Positions 10,813-22,594 of a DNA stretch of 64,000 nucleotides are shown piece after piece. The notes below the pieces were generated by a model, which was not told the origin of the DNA, searched no databases, and saw nothing but the letters and a program-made list of their open reading frames with translations. How positions within the stretch are numbered: the first letter of the stretch is position 1; each line of letters opens with the position of its first letter. The DNA comes from Theristus sp. LFF4_11 (Eukaryota > Nematoda > Chromadorea > Monhysterida > Xyalidae), in NCBI GenBank assembly GCA_030248135.1, contig JASANC010000822.1, forward strand, positions 1-64,000, in the 5' to 3' direction. The position numbers and the translations under genes were made by a program.

Positions 10813-13800
10813 ATGAGTAAAAAGTGCGCGAGGCCAGAGTGCGGCAAAACGGTGTACCCGTTGGAGGAACTGAAATGTCTGGACAAGGTTGGAATGGTGA
10901 CGAAAATTCTTGTCCGTAGTGCTGTCACAAATTTCTTGTCATTTGTCATTAGTTATCGTTTTGTTTGCTCGTTTTCTTTGTGAATAAAAAGTTAATTGAT
11001 CACTGATCAACGAAAAGTACAACTTGAGCCTTTCTTACGATTCGTTTTTTTTTCAAGAGCGAAACGTTCATTCAACAGTATTTCAAGTCATGTGCCAAAA
11101 TCGTGTTTGTTTTTCAGATCTGGCATAAACTCTGCTTCAAATGCACCGTTTGTGGCATGACGTTAAACATGAAAAACTACAAAGGATACAACAAAGATCC
11201 GTATTGTGAAGCGTACGTTTTTTGTATTGTTTGAAGAATTTGAAGAATTTTTCTGCTTTTTTATGGATTGGTGAATTCGAAAGGTCTTTCACTGAAATTC
11301 GAAACATTCCTTGAAATGAAAACGTATTTTTGCCGAATTCCCTCACTGAAGAACTGCTTCTTGCTTCTGATATAAATGGTGAAGGGTAATTTATTGTTAC
11401 TGGCAGGATGGTGTTCTGAAACCCACATTCAGTTTCAATGGATACTCTATTGATCGTTGTTTGGTATTAATCCCATCCCAATGAGTTTTGTTACTTTTTT
11501 TGCTTGGCAAATCGATCGCCCTCGAAACAAAAAGTTTCAAGGAGCTTCATGCCATGAACACGACACGCCACGTGTTGATGCTATCCGCTTTCTTGTTTTC
11601 TCAATCCCAATTTGTTTAGTTCTCGACGTGGAGGTGTGTGGTAAAATCGTGGTGTCGATCGTCAATCAAGTAAAAACCGTATTCTTGGGCGAACGGTTTG
11701 GCAGTGCCAACGTGATGTGCCACCTGTAACGGCAACAATAACTCTGATTTTCAGTCATTATCCGAAAACAGTGGCGTCCGTTGTGGCAGACACGCCCGAG
11801 ATGAGGCGACTTGCAGAGAACACAAGGAATCAAAGCATGGTTGGTTGTGGAGGGGATCGTTGGTCTTTCGTTTTTATAAGTGTTCTTTCTTTCAACTTTG
11901 GCACAGACACACTGTGTGTTGTTTGTTTTCAGTGGAATGCTTGTTTAATCTTGGATCTTGCCAACGTGTGTTGTGTCGCAACGCAACGTTTTACTGTGTG
12001 TTCAAATCGATGTAGCAATTCAAAATTGCGTTTACCCACTGAAATCATTGTTTTGTGTGGTTGTGTTATTTTACAGTTTTTTAGCTCGTGTTGAAATTTG
12101 TTTTACAGAACCCAGTGGCCTGAGACGCATGTGTTTATGCAAAACGACGTTTTTATCAGTTTGACTGTTTTGAAATAAAACGCAGCGCGCACACCTTTTT
12201 TTCGTTCACTAGTGCAATGTTGTTTCAAGGGGACATCACACACAATTGCTGATAAATGCATTTAGGGTATGATGATATGTGGTGTTGGGTGGGATTTGCA
12301 GTTTATTGTGCGTTTATCAACGGTTTTCTTTGGCTGTTGTTTTCTGCCAAACCACGTTTGTTTGTTGCGCTTTCTGGAACGTTCTGACGTTAAAATTTAG
12401 TCCTTTCAACTAGACAGTAAGAGATGGGTGATGGGACAAACAACACCAGCGCAGTTGATCTTGATTTTGTCACTCACCGTTGTTGAAATGTGTGTTGCGA
12501 TTAAATGTTACAGCAAATAACGGTGTTGACAAAACAGATCTGTTTCGTGTCAAAACATATGTTGCAGTGGGGTCAGTGCGCATGGCAGAAAAAAATTTAA
12601 AAAAACCCACCGAAAAATATATTGTGTCAATTGCAGTCGCACATTTTGAACATTTCGATACACGACAAAGTCAGGGGGAAACGATATATGATATAACGGC
12701 AGTAGCGTCATACACATTTATTTATTTTGGTCATTGTGCATGCTTCCGGGACCGCCTGTATTTCAGTATGTTCTTCACAATTTACATGCTAGTTTTTCCA
12801 TGTACCTTTCTGTTGGACAAAGCGCCACACTGGGGCCAAAATTTCGCTCAAATTTCGCGCGTGTGGCGTGTTTCTGTGCAGTTGTGTGTTTGGCAACCAA
12901 TTCCACTCGGTTTGTAAAGCTTGTGCTTGAACGGGACCTGACACTCAGGGCCACTGACAAGTGGAATTTGTGCTCGAGTTTCTTGTTACATGACGGCAGC
13001 TCCCGTGCGTGCACTGTTGCCTGTGTAGTCTGTGCATGTGTGGGAATGTTGCCAACCGCTTAAGTGGGACAGTTGAAATTGAAAAATACTACCACTGCAC
13101 TTATCATAACATTATGGAGTTTGTAATCGGTGTGCTGGGCTGCACTCAAAAACTATGTGGTTGATGTTTTTTTGTTGTTTTTTTATCGACGTGGGTTGCT
13201 TGCTTGCGTGACGACGCCTGATTTGCAATGATACAAAGTTAAAAAACAGCTCATAGAAAAAATGCATTGCTCATAGTAGCAACTTTGCGTCAGTTTGCCT
13301 GTGTTGTGGTTGCTTGAGATTTCATTTTCACAAGTTTCAGTGCGTGTGTCAGCGTCGCATCACAAGGAAAGTTCCAAGGAATGGCGTGAATCACACAGCA
13401 CTTATGATGTGTGCTGTAGCATTCTGTTCCTCGTGAATCTTGCGCAATACTTCGTAGTTATCACACTGGCCATTGCCGCGCATTTTTCGCGCTTACTCAC
13501 CGCTGTTTTCATCGGTTTTCGAAAAATAAATTTTTGTTGACTAAAAAGACGGACACACAATGTTGAGGTGAGAAGTGTACCATTGTCATTTGAGGGATTT
13601 TTACATTTTTTAAATTGAAAAAAATTGAATTGAATTTTATTAGAATTCGTTTAAAAGTTGAAATCTTTTGAATAATTTTGCAAAAAGATGGCAGTTTATT
13701 CAAAGTATTAGTAAACATGAATTTTTTGTGTATTCAAATTGAATGTTTTCTGTGCAATATTGCCGTGTCATTTATCCTGCTTTTATCAGATAAAAGGTAA

Positions 13801-16800
13801 AAGCACACAAAAAGCTATCATTTCCATTCTTTCTGGTTGTCGGTTTCAATACATTTCAGCAACAAAAGAGGAAAAATAGTGTCGTTTGTGTGTTTTTTCG
13901 CCGTTCGTAACAGACATCATTTGCAGCGTGCGATGCTGTTTAATCGAAGGTGAAAGCCAGTGAGGGGTGCGTTTTCTGTTACGCTGCTTTTGATGTAATA
14001 ATATATTTACTTTTTTACGACCCAAATAGCTGACGGCTTTACGTTAGTTGCACGCGAAGAGAAAATAAGAAAAGATCGATTTTTCATTGGAACAACAGCT
14101 AATTCTTAGGTTGTTCTGGACGGTGCAACAGGGCCAATCTGTTTGTTTATTCGTGTACACACTAGCGCGCAGCTATTGATGTCGGTTCGAGAGAGATCCG
14201 ATGGTTTTTGTTGGTTTTTCATATTTTAGTTTTTTTTTGCAAAATTGTTTCACTGTCCAGTGCATCACACTGGATGACACGACAGTAGTAAAGTAATAAT
14301 TCGGATAAGTCAACAAACAATTTTATTGCTTAAGCCGTATGACTGGAGAAATTGTTTTTCTTCATAGCAAGGTTTTGAAGAACTTTTAAACCGATTTTCA
14401 AAGCTGGTTTCAACTGGATGATTGCGTTGCCAATATCAACTGAATAGGGTTTCCACGCGAATCAGTTGGCTAACCATTCCGATTTGTGTTGGAAGTACAG
14501 AAAAACCCTAGTACGCAAATGATTTTGTTGAAATGACTTTTGAACATTATTGGGGGTTCAGTTTTAAACAAAGGGACTGCTGTAAACACAAAACAAAAGA
14601 AGAACAAAACCTGCGGCAGCTTGGAACTTGTGAGAACATACGGGTTGGGTACGTACAATGTGGCTCGTTTATCAAGTGAAGCTGCGGCACAACAGACGTT
14701 ACACTTTTTCCGCTGAAAACGTTGCATTTTTTCGATCGTTTTCGCTCACTCTGTTGAGGTTCGTTCGGGGAGCAGTTTTTCGGCGTTAAGGTAACCTCGC
14801 AGCTTTGGCACAGCTGTATCGAGCAAGAATACTGCTACATAACACAGCAGTATGCTTAATGTAGCCTTTGTACGTGCAATGTTGCTCCGGAAATATTATT
14901 TTAATGCCTGCATGCCTGTGATCGACCGTCTGTGTTGTACGCTTTTTTTATCGGGCCACTTTCATCTTGCCTTTCGTATATGTGCAAGTCCGGTCTTTTC
15001 TCTGGTGCTGGTGGAATTCTTATTTTTCCGTCACAAACGCAACGCTGCCGTCGCATCCAACAACACAGAAACGAATGGAAATGAGCAAGCGGCGTCGGCT
15101 TGTGTGTGCGATGTGTATAAGCTGACGCCCGTCCTCTCTGATGATAATACGAAACTAACGGCGGTTTGCGACGACGCCACGGCACTGGTGCACAACTCTA
15201 TTGATTGGCACGATGTCTCTTTCGTTCTTTTCTTCCACTGTGTCCGTTTCCGTGTGTTGTGTTTTTATAAAAAAAGATGTGTCGTGTCGTGTGTCGTTTC
15301 TCTCTTGCGGGCAGTTTTTCAGTCATGTTTTTTTGGTAACAGGGAGCAGCGACAAACTTCTCCAAACTTTGTGGATTGGTGTGTTCTTGTGATTTTTTTC
15401 AGTTTTTTTTGGCTAGACTTTGATAGATGTCTGTTTTTGTTCGCTAAACATCTGGCAGAATGTAACATTTTAACCGGAAAACATAAAAGCTACAAATCCC
15501 AAGTCCAGTAAGTGTTAAATTTTGGCTGGAAATTAAATTTAAACTCTCCCACAGAAACATTTTCTGCGCGAAAAAATTGAAGCGCGACCAATAAACGCAA
15601 ACATCCACAAGCTCGTCAAAGATCTGCCGATATGTTGAGAACACCGACAGAAAAAAAACGTTTGTAAAGCATGATGAACAGTAACATACGACCACATTCG
15701 CATGAAGTGTGTCGACTCTGAAAAAGCTATTGGTTGGTATAAGTGTGCCAATTATGATTAATCCACTTTATCACCGGCAAACTACGAACGTACTACTAAT
15801 ATGAGCGATATGAAATAGATACCACACAAATTAGGATGTCAGTGAATGTAGATGACCTTGTGTGACGACAAGACGTTCATTTGATCCGCTTGTTATCGTG
15901 GTGTACTTCTTGACCGGTTTAATTTTGATATTAGTATGACGTGTATGTACTTCGGAAACAAAATGGTAAAACAACGTGGGGAATTGGAAACTTCTGGTCA
16001 GTGGGTACTAATAGCTGGCGTTTTGTATCATAGTTCTGCGTCTTGCATCGTAAAATGGTGGTGTTTTCATTCGCACGTGGTTTGGCACGGTGGTTAATTT
16101 TAAGCATCAGAAGAATTGAAACTGAACTGAGAAACCCAGCGTGGCGTGTGGTATGAATGACCAGGAAGGGAATGTGAATGGACACGACCGTTTGGTTGCC
16201 ACGATCCATTGACTTGCTTTCTCTGAGCTTCCTTGTTGACTGTTATTATTTTATTCCCAATGGTGTTTCTTAAAATTTTCATGTTGCACAACGTCACAAT
16301 TTCCAGTGGCTCTTAGTGCTTTTTTAAATGCGTGGTCTTGTTGCTGAAAATCAGTTCAATTCAATCTGTTTCAAATAACATCAGGGTTCAGCAAACCGTT
16401 AAGTCAATATGAAACTTATAACTTGAAAACGCTGACGCTGTATTCTTCTGGATTTATTGTTATTTACGTTGGAGGGTTGGGTCTCATCAGATATCACCAT
16501 GTGTACATTTGTTTATAATGATTTCACTCTTGACAGCTCTTAACTCGTATAAAAGAGCTGTATGCTTCGGAATGATCAATCTCACAATCTCAGAATTGCG
16601 ACTTTTTGTTGTTGTTGTATTATGCTTTTTGCGTGGTGTTATTTGCTGTACTGTACACCACCCAGTGGACCACGTCAACAAGTGCGTTGCGTTTGGTGGC
16701 CGACGGCAAGGTCACTGTCATCCCACTCTCAGCGCTGCATATTTGAGTATTTCAAAAATGTTCATCTTTTCAGTTATCACCTCAAGATATGCTGTGAAGC

Positions 16801-19800
16801 TCGGCTGTTTGTTTGTGTTGGCCTGTTGGTGGGATTGGTGTGATGTAATTGATTGTGTTGTGTGTGTTGGCTGAAAATTTCGATGATGAAAAATGTGAAT
16901 GATTTTGGGATCTTGAAAGTTTCAGAAAATTGATTGATTGGATTGCTGAAAACATGGAATCGGCAGAACAGACGTTGAAAGTTTTGAATCGGTTTGACCG
17001 CACAAGTTTATGGCGTCATAAAAATCTTCCCCAGATTGGATGGTGTGTTGATTGTTTTTACTGGTGTGTTTAAGAAAATAGATTGTTAATGTTGCTGCCA
17101 TCTAATGCGATCTGACAATTACACGTGCAATGCTCACGTTTGTCATGAGATATTATCCAAACGACTAACAACTGTGAACAACATAACAACAGCGACATTG
17201 TAATTTCGAAATTTATTTATTCATGATTTATTTCAATACCTACATGGACATAACATACCTGACGGTTGTTTAGTCGGGATTTGAATATTTGGGGAAACAC
17301 ACAATCAGTTTTTTTATGTTCAACACACAGAGGCACGTTTGTTTGGCAATAGATCACCCTCAGCATATGTTAGTTGACCATAATTGGGGACACAACATGT
17401 TTCGCAGTTACAAGGGTTGTTGCGCAAGCTTGTTTGTATAAAAGACAAATTTCTCCGTTTTCAAGCAGTTCAATACGAAGGAAACGCCTGGCGTCCTGTT
17501 TATTGTTGACAACACTGAAACTGAATCGAAAAAAAAACATTTGAGGCTTTCAGATTTGAACTATCCATTTGGACAAACGTATGTGGCGGTGGCGTATGTT
17601 GTGCATCTGAATGTTGTTGAATGTTGACAAAAATAAAACAGTGAAGATGTGCTAGCAGCAACAGAAACTGAGGGTTACTTTTTATCTTATCTTTTTCATT
17701 TCGTTTTCAGGTCGCCTATCATGCGGACTTTGAAAAACAGAAAGGCAAAAAGATCGATGTCGTCGACGACCCTGAAACGCAGCGGCACGTCAAAAATATG
17801 GCGGTCAGTTTGGCATCATTGTTGAAGTTGGTTTTTAGTATGTTTTTTGTTGGTCAGTTCTGTATTTGTGAGGTTTCTTTGAAGATCTTTCAAAAGTTTT
17901 TGGTTTCTTTTGGTTTATTTTTTCATGAAATTCTCCCGACCCTTTGTAGGTTTTCTCACAAGCGAGCTATCATCATGAATTGGAGAAGAAGGAAGCCATG
18001 GAGAAGTCACGTGGTGAGCGGTCGCCGTTGGAAGAGCGCCAGCCGCGGAGTTCGTTCTTGATGGCTTTTCCGTTTTTTTCTTTGTTTTTTTTTGTTTTTT
18101 TTGTGTAGTTTTTCATCCGATTAACCAGTCGAAACTCACGTAATTCTGGCAGTTATAAACAGAAACTAATCAACTGAATCTCTATAAAAACTTACTAATG
18201 AACCAGTCTGAAAAATTACACCACCACACAGTCTCTCCAAGGTCTTTTTTTCAGTAATCATAGAAATTGAGTTTCAGCCGATAACCCCAGCTTCCCTGTG
18301 CTTGCATTTTGTTTTGCACCCCCAATCACCCTGGAATGGATGCCATTCACCCGACCTCATGGGTTGTAGAGTGTATTTTTGAGGTTGGGATTCGAGCATT
18401 TTATTCAGTGAAACACACGTTTATTTGCGGTTAGCTGATTGTCAGCATTTGAATGAAAGGTGCGCTGATTGGTCGCGGTGCCAGCAGAATGCAGCCAATC
18501 AGTGCGTACTCGATGATGTGATGCAACTGCACGTTGTTTATGCCAAATCTGAAAATTTCCGTCCATTATGCAACTTGTTACTTGAAAAAAGCCTAGTGTG
18601 CGCATCATTCTCAGCGATTCACATGGTGAAATGCATATCCAAGGTTTCGGTGTCCACCAAAGGTGCGCGTGTGTTCGAATGGTGAATGAGTGCACTGATG
18701 TAGCCGTGTGCCCTATATGCCTCACACTGCAGCTGGTGGCGGCGCCATTCACGAGACCGTGCTGCTGACGGACGCGCAGGGCCTACAGATGAACTATGAA
18801 CACCAGCAGGCGCATCACCATCACAGGCCGGCCGGTGCGCAGGCGACGCCGCTCGCTGCCGCTGCCGCCGCACAACATCAACATCAACAACATCTACAGC
18901 ATCAGCAACAGTTGCTGCATCAGCAACAACAACAACAGCCGCAGAACAACGGCTACTCGCCGTACTCGGCGAAACAACAACAACAGAGTACGCTGATATA
19001 TTCCACGGAACAGGGTGGCCGTGGTTAGTGCTTGCCGTTTGCACCGTGGCGCTTGCGCTCTGCTGCTTTGTTTTTTACGATTGTTTTTCTTTTGTTGGTG
19101 TGTTTTCCTGTTGTGGTGTAACGTTTGGGTTGATTTTATATGGGCACTGTCATGCGATAGTCCAATTAAAAAGATCTGTGTGAAATAGAAGATGGATGAT
19201 GTGAAGGTGAGTTTTTTCAAAGCGTCGAATTACCTGAATTTTTCTGGCTATTGAGCTTGGTCATTCGCATGACTTTGTCCGTTATCATAGGAATGTTTTA
19301 TTATTTGTGGTGTAAGTGAAAAAAATTCCTTAAACACAATCCTAACACTTTCTGTTTGTTGCGTGTTTACTGTCAAAGCAATTCTGGTTGGTGAAATTCA
19401 CAAGGTAAGTCTTGGTGGTGTAAACCTTGAAGGCTGACGCTTTTTCGGACGAGGCTCCTCATGTTATGCTTTTGTGCGAACGTTTTCTGATGCGTTTTGG
19501 ATGATTTTTGCATCTTTCCTTCACCAAATGTTGTCAATGCTACAAAGCAAAATAACCTCGTGCGCATGTGTTTTTACTGTTCGTGATACTACAGTGTGTG
19601 TACGTTGTGACTGAAATAAGCTTGTTGGCTTGCAGCGTCTACTTTCGTGACGCGGAATGTTGTTACGTGATGTGTTTCATTGATTTCAACTAAAACACCA
19701 ACTACATTGCCATCTGCCATTCCCGCCACCGCCAATAACATGCCCGCTTTCATACAGTTCCCGCAGCGCAACGTCCCGTCGGCTCGATCGACGACTACGA

Positions 19801-21039
19801 TCCGTTGAACGGTCAGTGGGGCTCGATCGGCAGCACTGCAGTGGGCGCCCAGAGGCTCTCCCAACAACAACAGCAACCAGCGCACCACCAAAACAACGCG
19901 GCGCCACAGAAGCAGGCTCAAGTGTCGCCGGTGCAGCCGCAGCCGCCGCCCGCGTCGACGATGCCCGTCGCAGCGCCGCAGAATCCGCGCAACATGGGCG
20001 GAATGCCGATGCAGCATGGTCGGTAACGGTGGTAGACTGGAAGTGGAGCCAAGTTGTTTTAGTGTTGGGTTGGCTGGTAATCTTCAGAGCCAGATTAGCC
20101 GGTAGCCAAGGAAAAGTTTGAACTTGAATTCAGTGAAATTGAATTGTTTAACGTTATGGCGAAAAAGACAGATCCTAGTTCAACCTAGCGGTATTTCACC
20201 AATCGCAAGCAACCCAGCTCATTCAAAATTGCCACTGTCACCAGATGTTTGATGCGATTGCGTCTCTGAAAAGCGCGCACTGTTTCTCGCAGGCGCACGC
20301 GGCCCGTCCGGCATGGGCGCGATGCAAGCGCTGGGCGCGCAGTCCAGCCGCCAACTGCCTCAACACCACCAGCAACATAGTCCACAGTACCCGTCTAGTC
20401 TGAAACAGCAGCAGCAGCAACAAGCGCCCGCTCAGCAAATGGCGCCGGCCGCACGACCGCCCTCGCAGCAGGCCAGCGTTGTCTTCCGCGCGATGTACGA
20501 CTACACGGCTGCGGACACCGACGAGGTGAACCGCGTTGGTTGAGAGCAACAGCGCACTCGGCTGGTGGTAACACAATGTGATGTTTGCAAGTTGCAATGA
20601 AACGATGCACGCACATACACATACGATATGACACCAGTGCGCGTGTGCATGAGTGATTGACTTTGCAACATTACGGCGTTATGAGCAGAGTGCAATGTCT
20701 TCAGACTAGGATCGAGTTCAATGTGACACGTGGTGATACACTTTTTTGGATGCAAAATCAACATGCCTTTCTCGTGCGAGTTTGGTATACATCGACAATT
20801 GCTTGAGTACAATACTTGATACGAACTGACGGTACTGAATGAATTTCTTTCCAGCGAAGTAGCGGTTTTTTGTGTTCTTGAAACCGTGAATTATTGTTTC
20901 GCTTTTCCAGGTTACATTTGTTGAGGGCGACACGATAATCAACTGCCAGAAGGTGGACGATGGCTGGATGACTGGCACCGTGAAGCGAACGAACCAATGG
21001 GGCATGCTGCCTGCGAACTACGTGGAAAGAGTCAATTGA
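10813..21039 (+). CDS. lasp-1: LIM and SH3 domain protein (LASP), nine exons
   Basis: Actin-binding scaffold of the LASP/nebulin family, expected at adhesion sites and muscle attachment structures. Exons are 10813-10887, 11118-11212, 11755-11839, 17711-17803, 17950-18013, 18733-19023, 19767-20018, 20293-20525 and 20911-21039. Together they give 1317 nt, or 438 residues. Exons 1-3 form the LIM domain ([26 protein letters not shown]) followed by [12 protein letters not shown]. Exons 4-5 encode two nebulin-like repeats ([24 protein letters not shown]). Exons 6-8 are a long Gln/His/Ala/Pro-rich linker. Exons 8-9 form a C-terminal SH3 domain (FRAMYDYTA, then [20 protein letters not shown] and stop). 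The first LIM cysteine pair is spaced CARPEC, wider than the usual CxxC. The start codon is the only ATG in frame before the LIM domain. Intron 3 is 5.9 kb. The domain order makes the family call secure. Confidence 0.95.
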
Positions 21040-21566
21040 TGCTGAACAATCTGCTTGAAACTGATGGCTGAAATTACTGTTGATGGTGTTTTTGTCGTTA
21101 TGAAAGAAATTTATGAATGCTTTTGATGTCACATTTCATGGTTATTGTGCTTCTTTGATTTTCCTTTTTATCATTTTTTGTTCGCCCATCCCCAGTCGTA
21201 TTTCGGTTCATTCACAGTTTTTCTGTGCGTGAATGAAACACGTCAACATTGAATTTTTCAATTTGTTTTTTGTTACATCTTGAAAGACACTATCTACCTT
21301 GTTTCTTAACCTAAACTTTCTTGTGTCCTTTATATTTGATAGTTTCGTCCGGTTTTTTCTTTTCTTGGCATCCATCCGTTTGGAAGCGATGACTTTCTGG
21401 ATTTATTTTGTTTGCTTCCTTCTTCGGTTTTATCTCGGTTTTGTTTGATTATTTTCGATTGATATGGAACAGATTTTATTGTCTCAAAAACAGTTTCTGC
21501 GCAATATTAAGCATTAATGCGGCTACACAACGAGTTTGTTGTGTCAACAACGCAATCGTTGCTTGA

Positions 21567-21572
21567 AATAAA
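21567..21572 (+). terminator. Candidate LASP polyadenylation signal
   Basis: AATAAA about 530 nt after the LASP stop codon, and the clearest such signal before the next gene. The assignment is inferred from position only. Confidence 0.4.
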
Positions 21573-22594
21573 TTGAAATATTAAAGATGTTTTGTTCGTT
21601 ATGTCTTTTCTTGTTTCGTACTCTGAATGCCTCTGTAAAATGAATCGCAAGAAAAACTGCTCCTTTGACCCGCGTGTATCGCCCACGTTTTTGTTTTTTA
21701 CAAAAAATTGTAGTTCTTTATTGGTGCTGACTATCCATGAATACCTAAAAATTGTCTGCTGATTATACTAGTGAATTTGAACACCTACGTCTATTTTATT
21801 GTTGGTTGTATCACACTGGTTATTTATGGTTATCAAGGTTATCAAGTGTAATAAGACAGCAATTGTCTCAGATTTTATTAATTCCTGGCGCCTACTTGTT
21901 GAGAGTAATTTCTGTGGCCAGAATATGCCATGTTTGTTCTGAACTTCTTTTTCAAACCCGATTACTTGCTGTGCGTGCGCGCTTTTTCACCATTGTTGCA
22001 CTGAAGAATTTTCAACAAAACTCAACACATTATTGTCTCATTGTGTATCATACGGTTTTCTTCAACGTCAAGCTTCTTGTTTTGCTGTAAACTTGCAAAT
22101 TATACTTTATTTGTTATGTGTGCGAATTCATCGGCCAGCAAATTTTTTATGTCAAAATCAAAAATCGCTGAAAATAAACAAAACTTTAAAAAATGAAATA
22201 TGGTCGATTCTTTTAGTAATTTGAGTCGAAATTTGTTTTTCGAGCCTCGAATTCCAGCACGGTCACGGTATATCTGAATGTATCGATATTGTGTTGAGGA
22301 AATCAAACGAATGACCACTGACAATGCTTGAGCCGACTTTCAGAATCTGTGTTGCCAATTCGTCATTTTCTCTCGACGTCCACCATTTCCATCGATTCAA
22401 CATGCGTTCCGCTGCCCAAAAACCGTGGTAGGCAAGATTTTGATTGTCGACACTGTCCGTCCAGGGATAAACTCTTCGCTCAAAATTGTTTACACATGTT
22501 CATTGATGAAAAAAGTCTGGCATTCCCACTTGTGGCTGTTGTTCATTGCCACCATTGTTTTCATTGATGGTAAGGTGGCGTCCGCACATGAGCG
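21573..22594. other. LASP-RFC2 intergenic region
   Basis: AT-rich DNA without a supported exon. It should contain the RFC2 promoter, but no convincing TATA element or trans-splice-type acceptor could be singled out. Confidence 0.35.

Noticed and set aside
12480..12917. 145-codon frame in LASP intron 3
   Set aside because: T-rich intron composition with no family motif; judged a chance frame.
19589..20017. 142-codon minus-strand frame rich in Arg/Leu
   Set aside because: Shadow of the Gln-rich LASP exon on the other strand.
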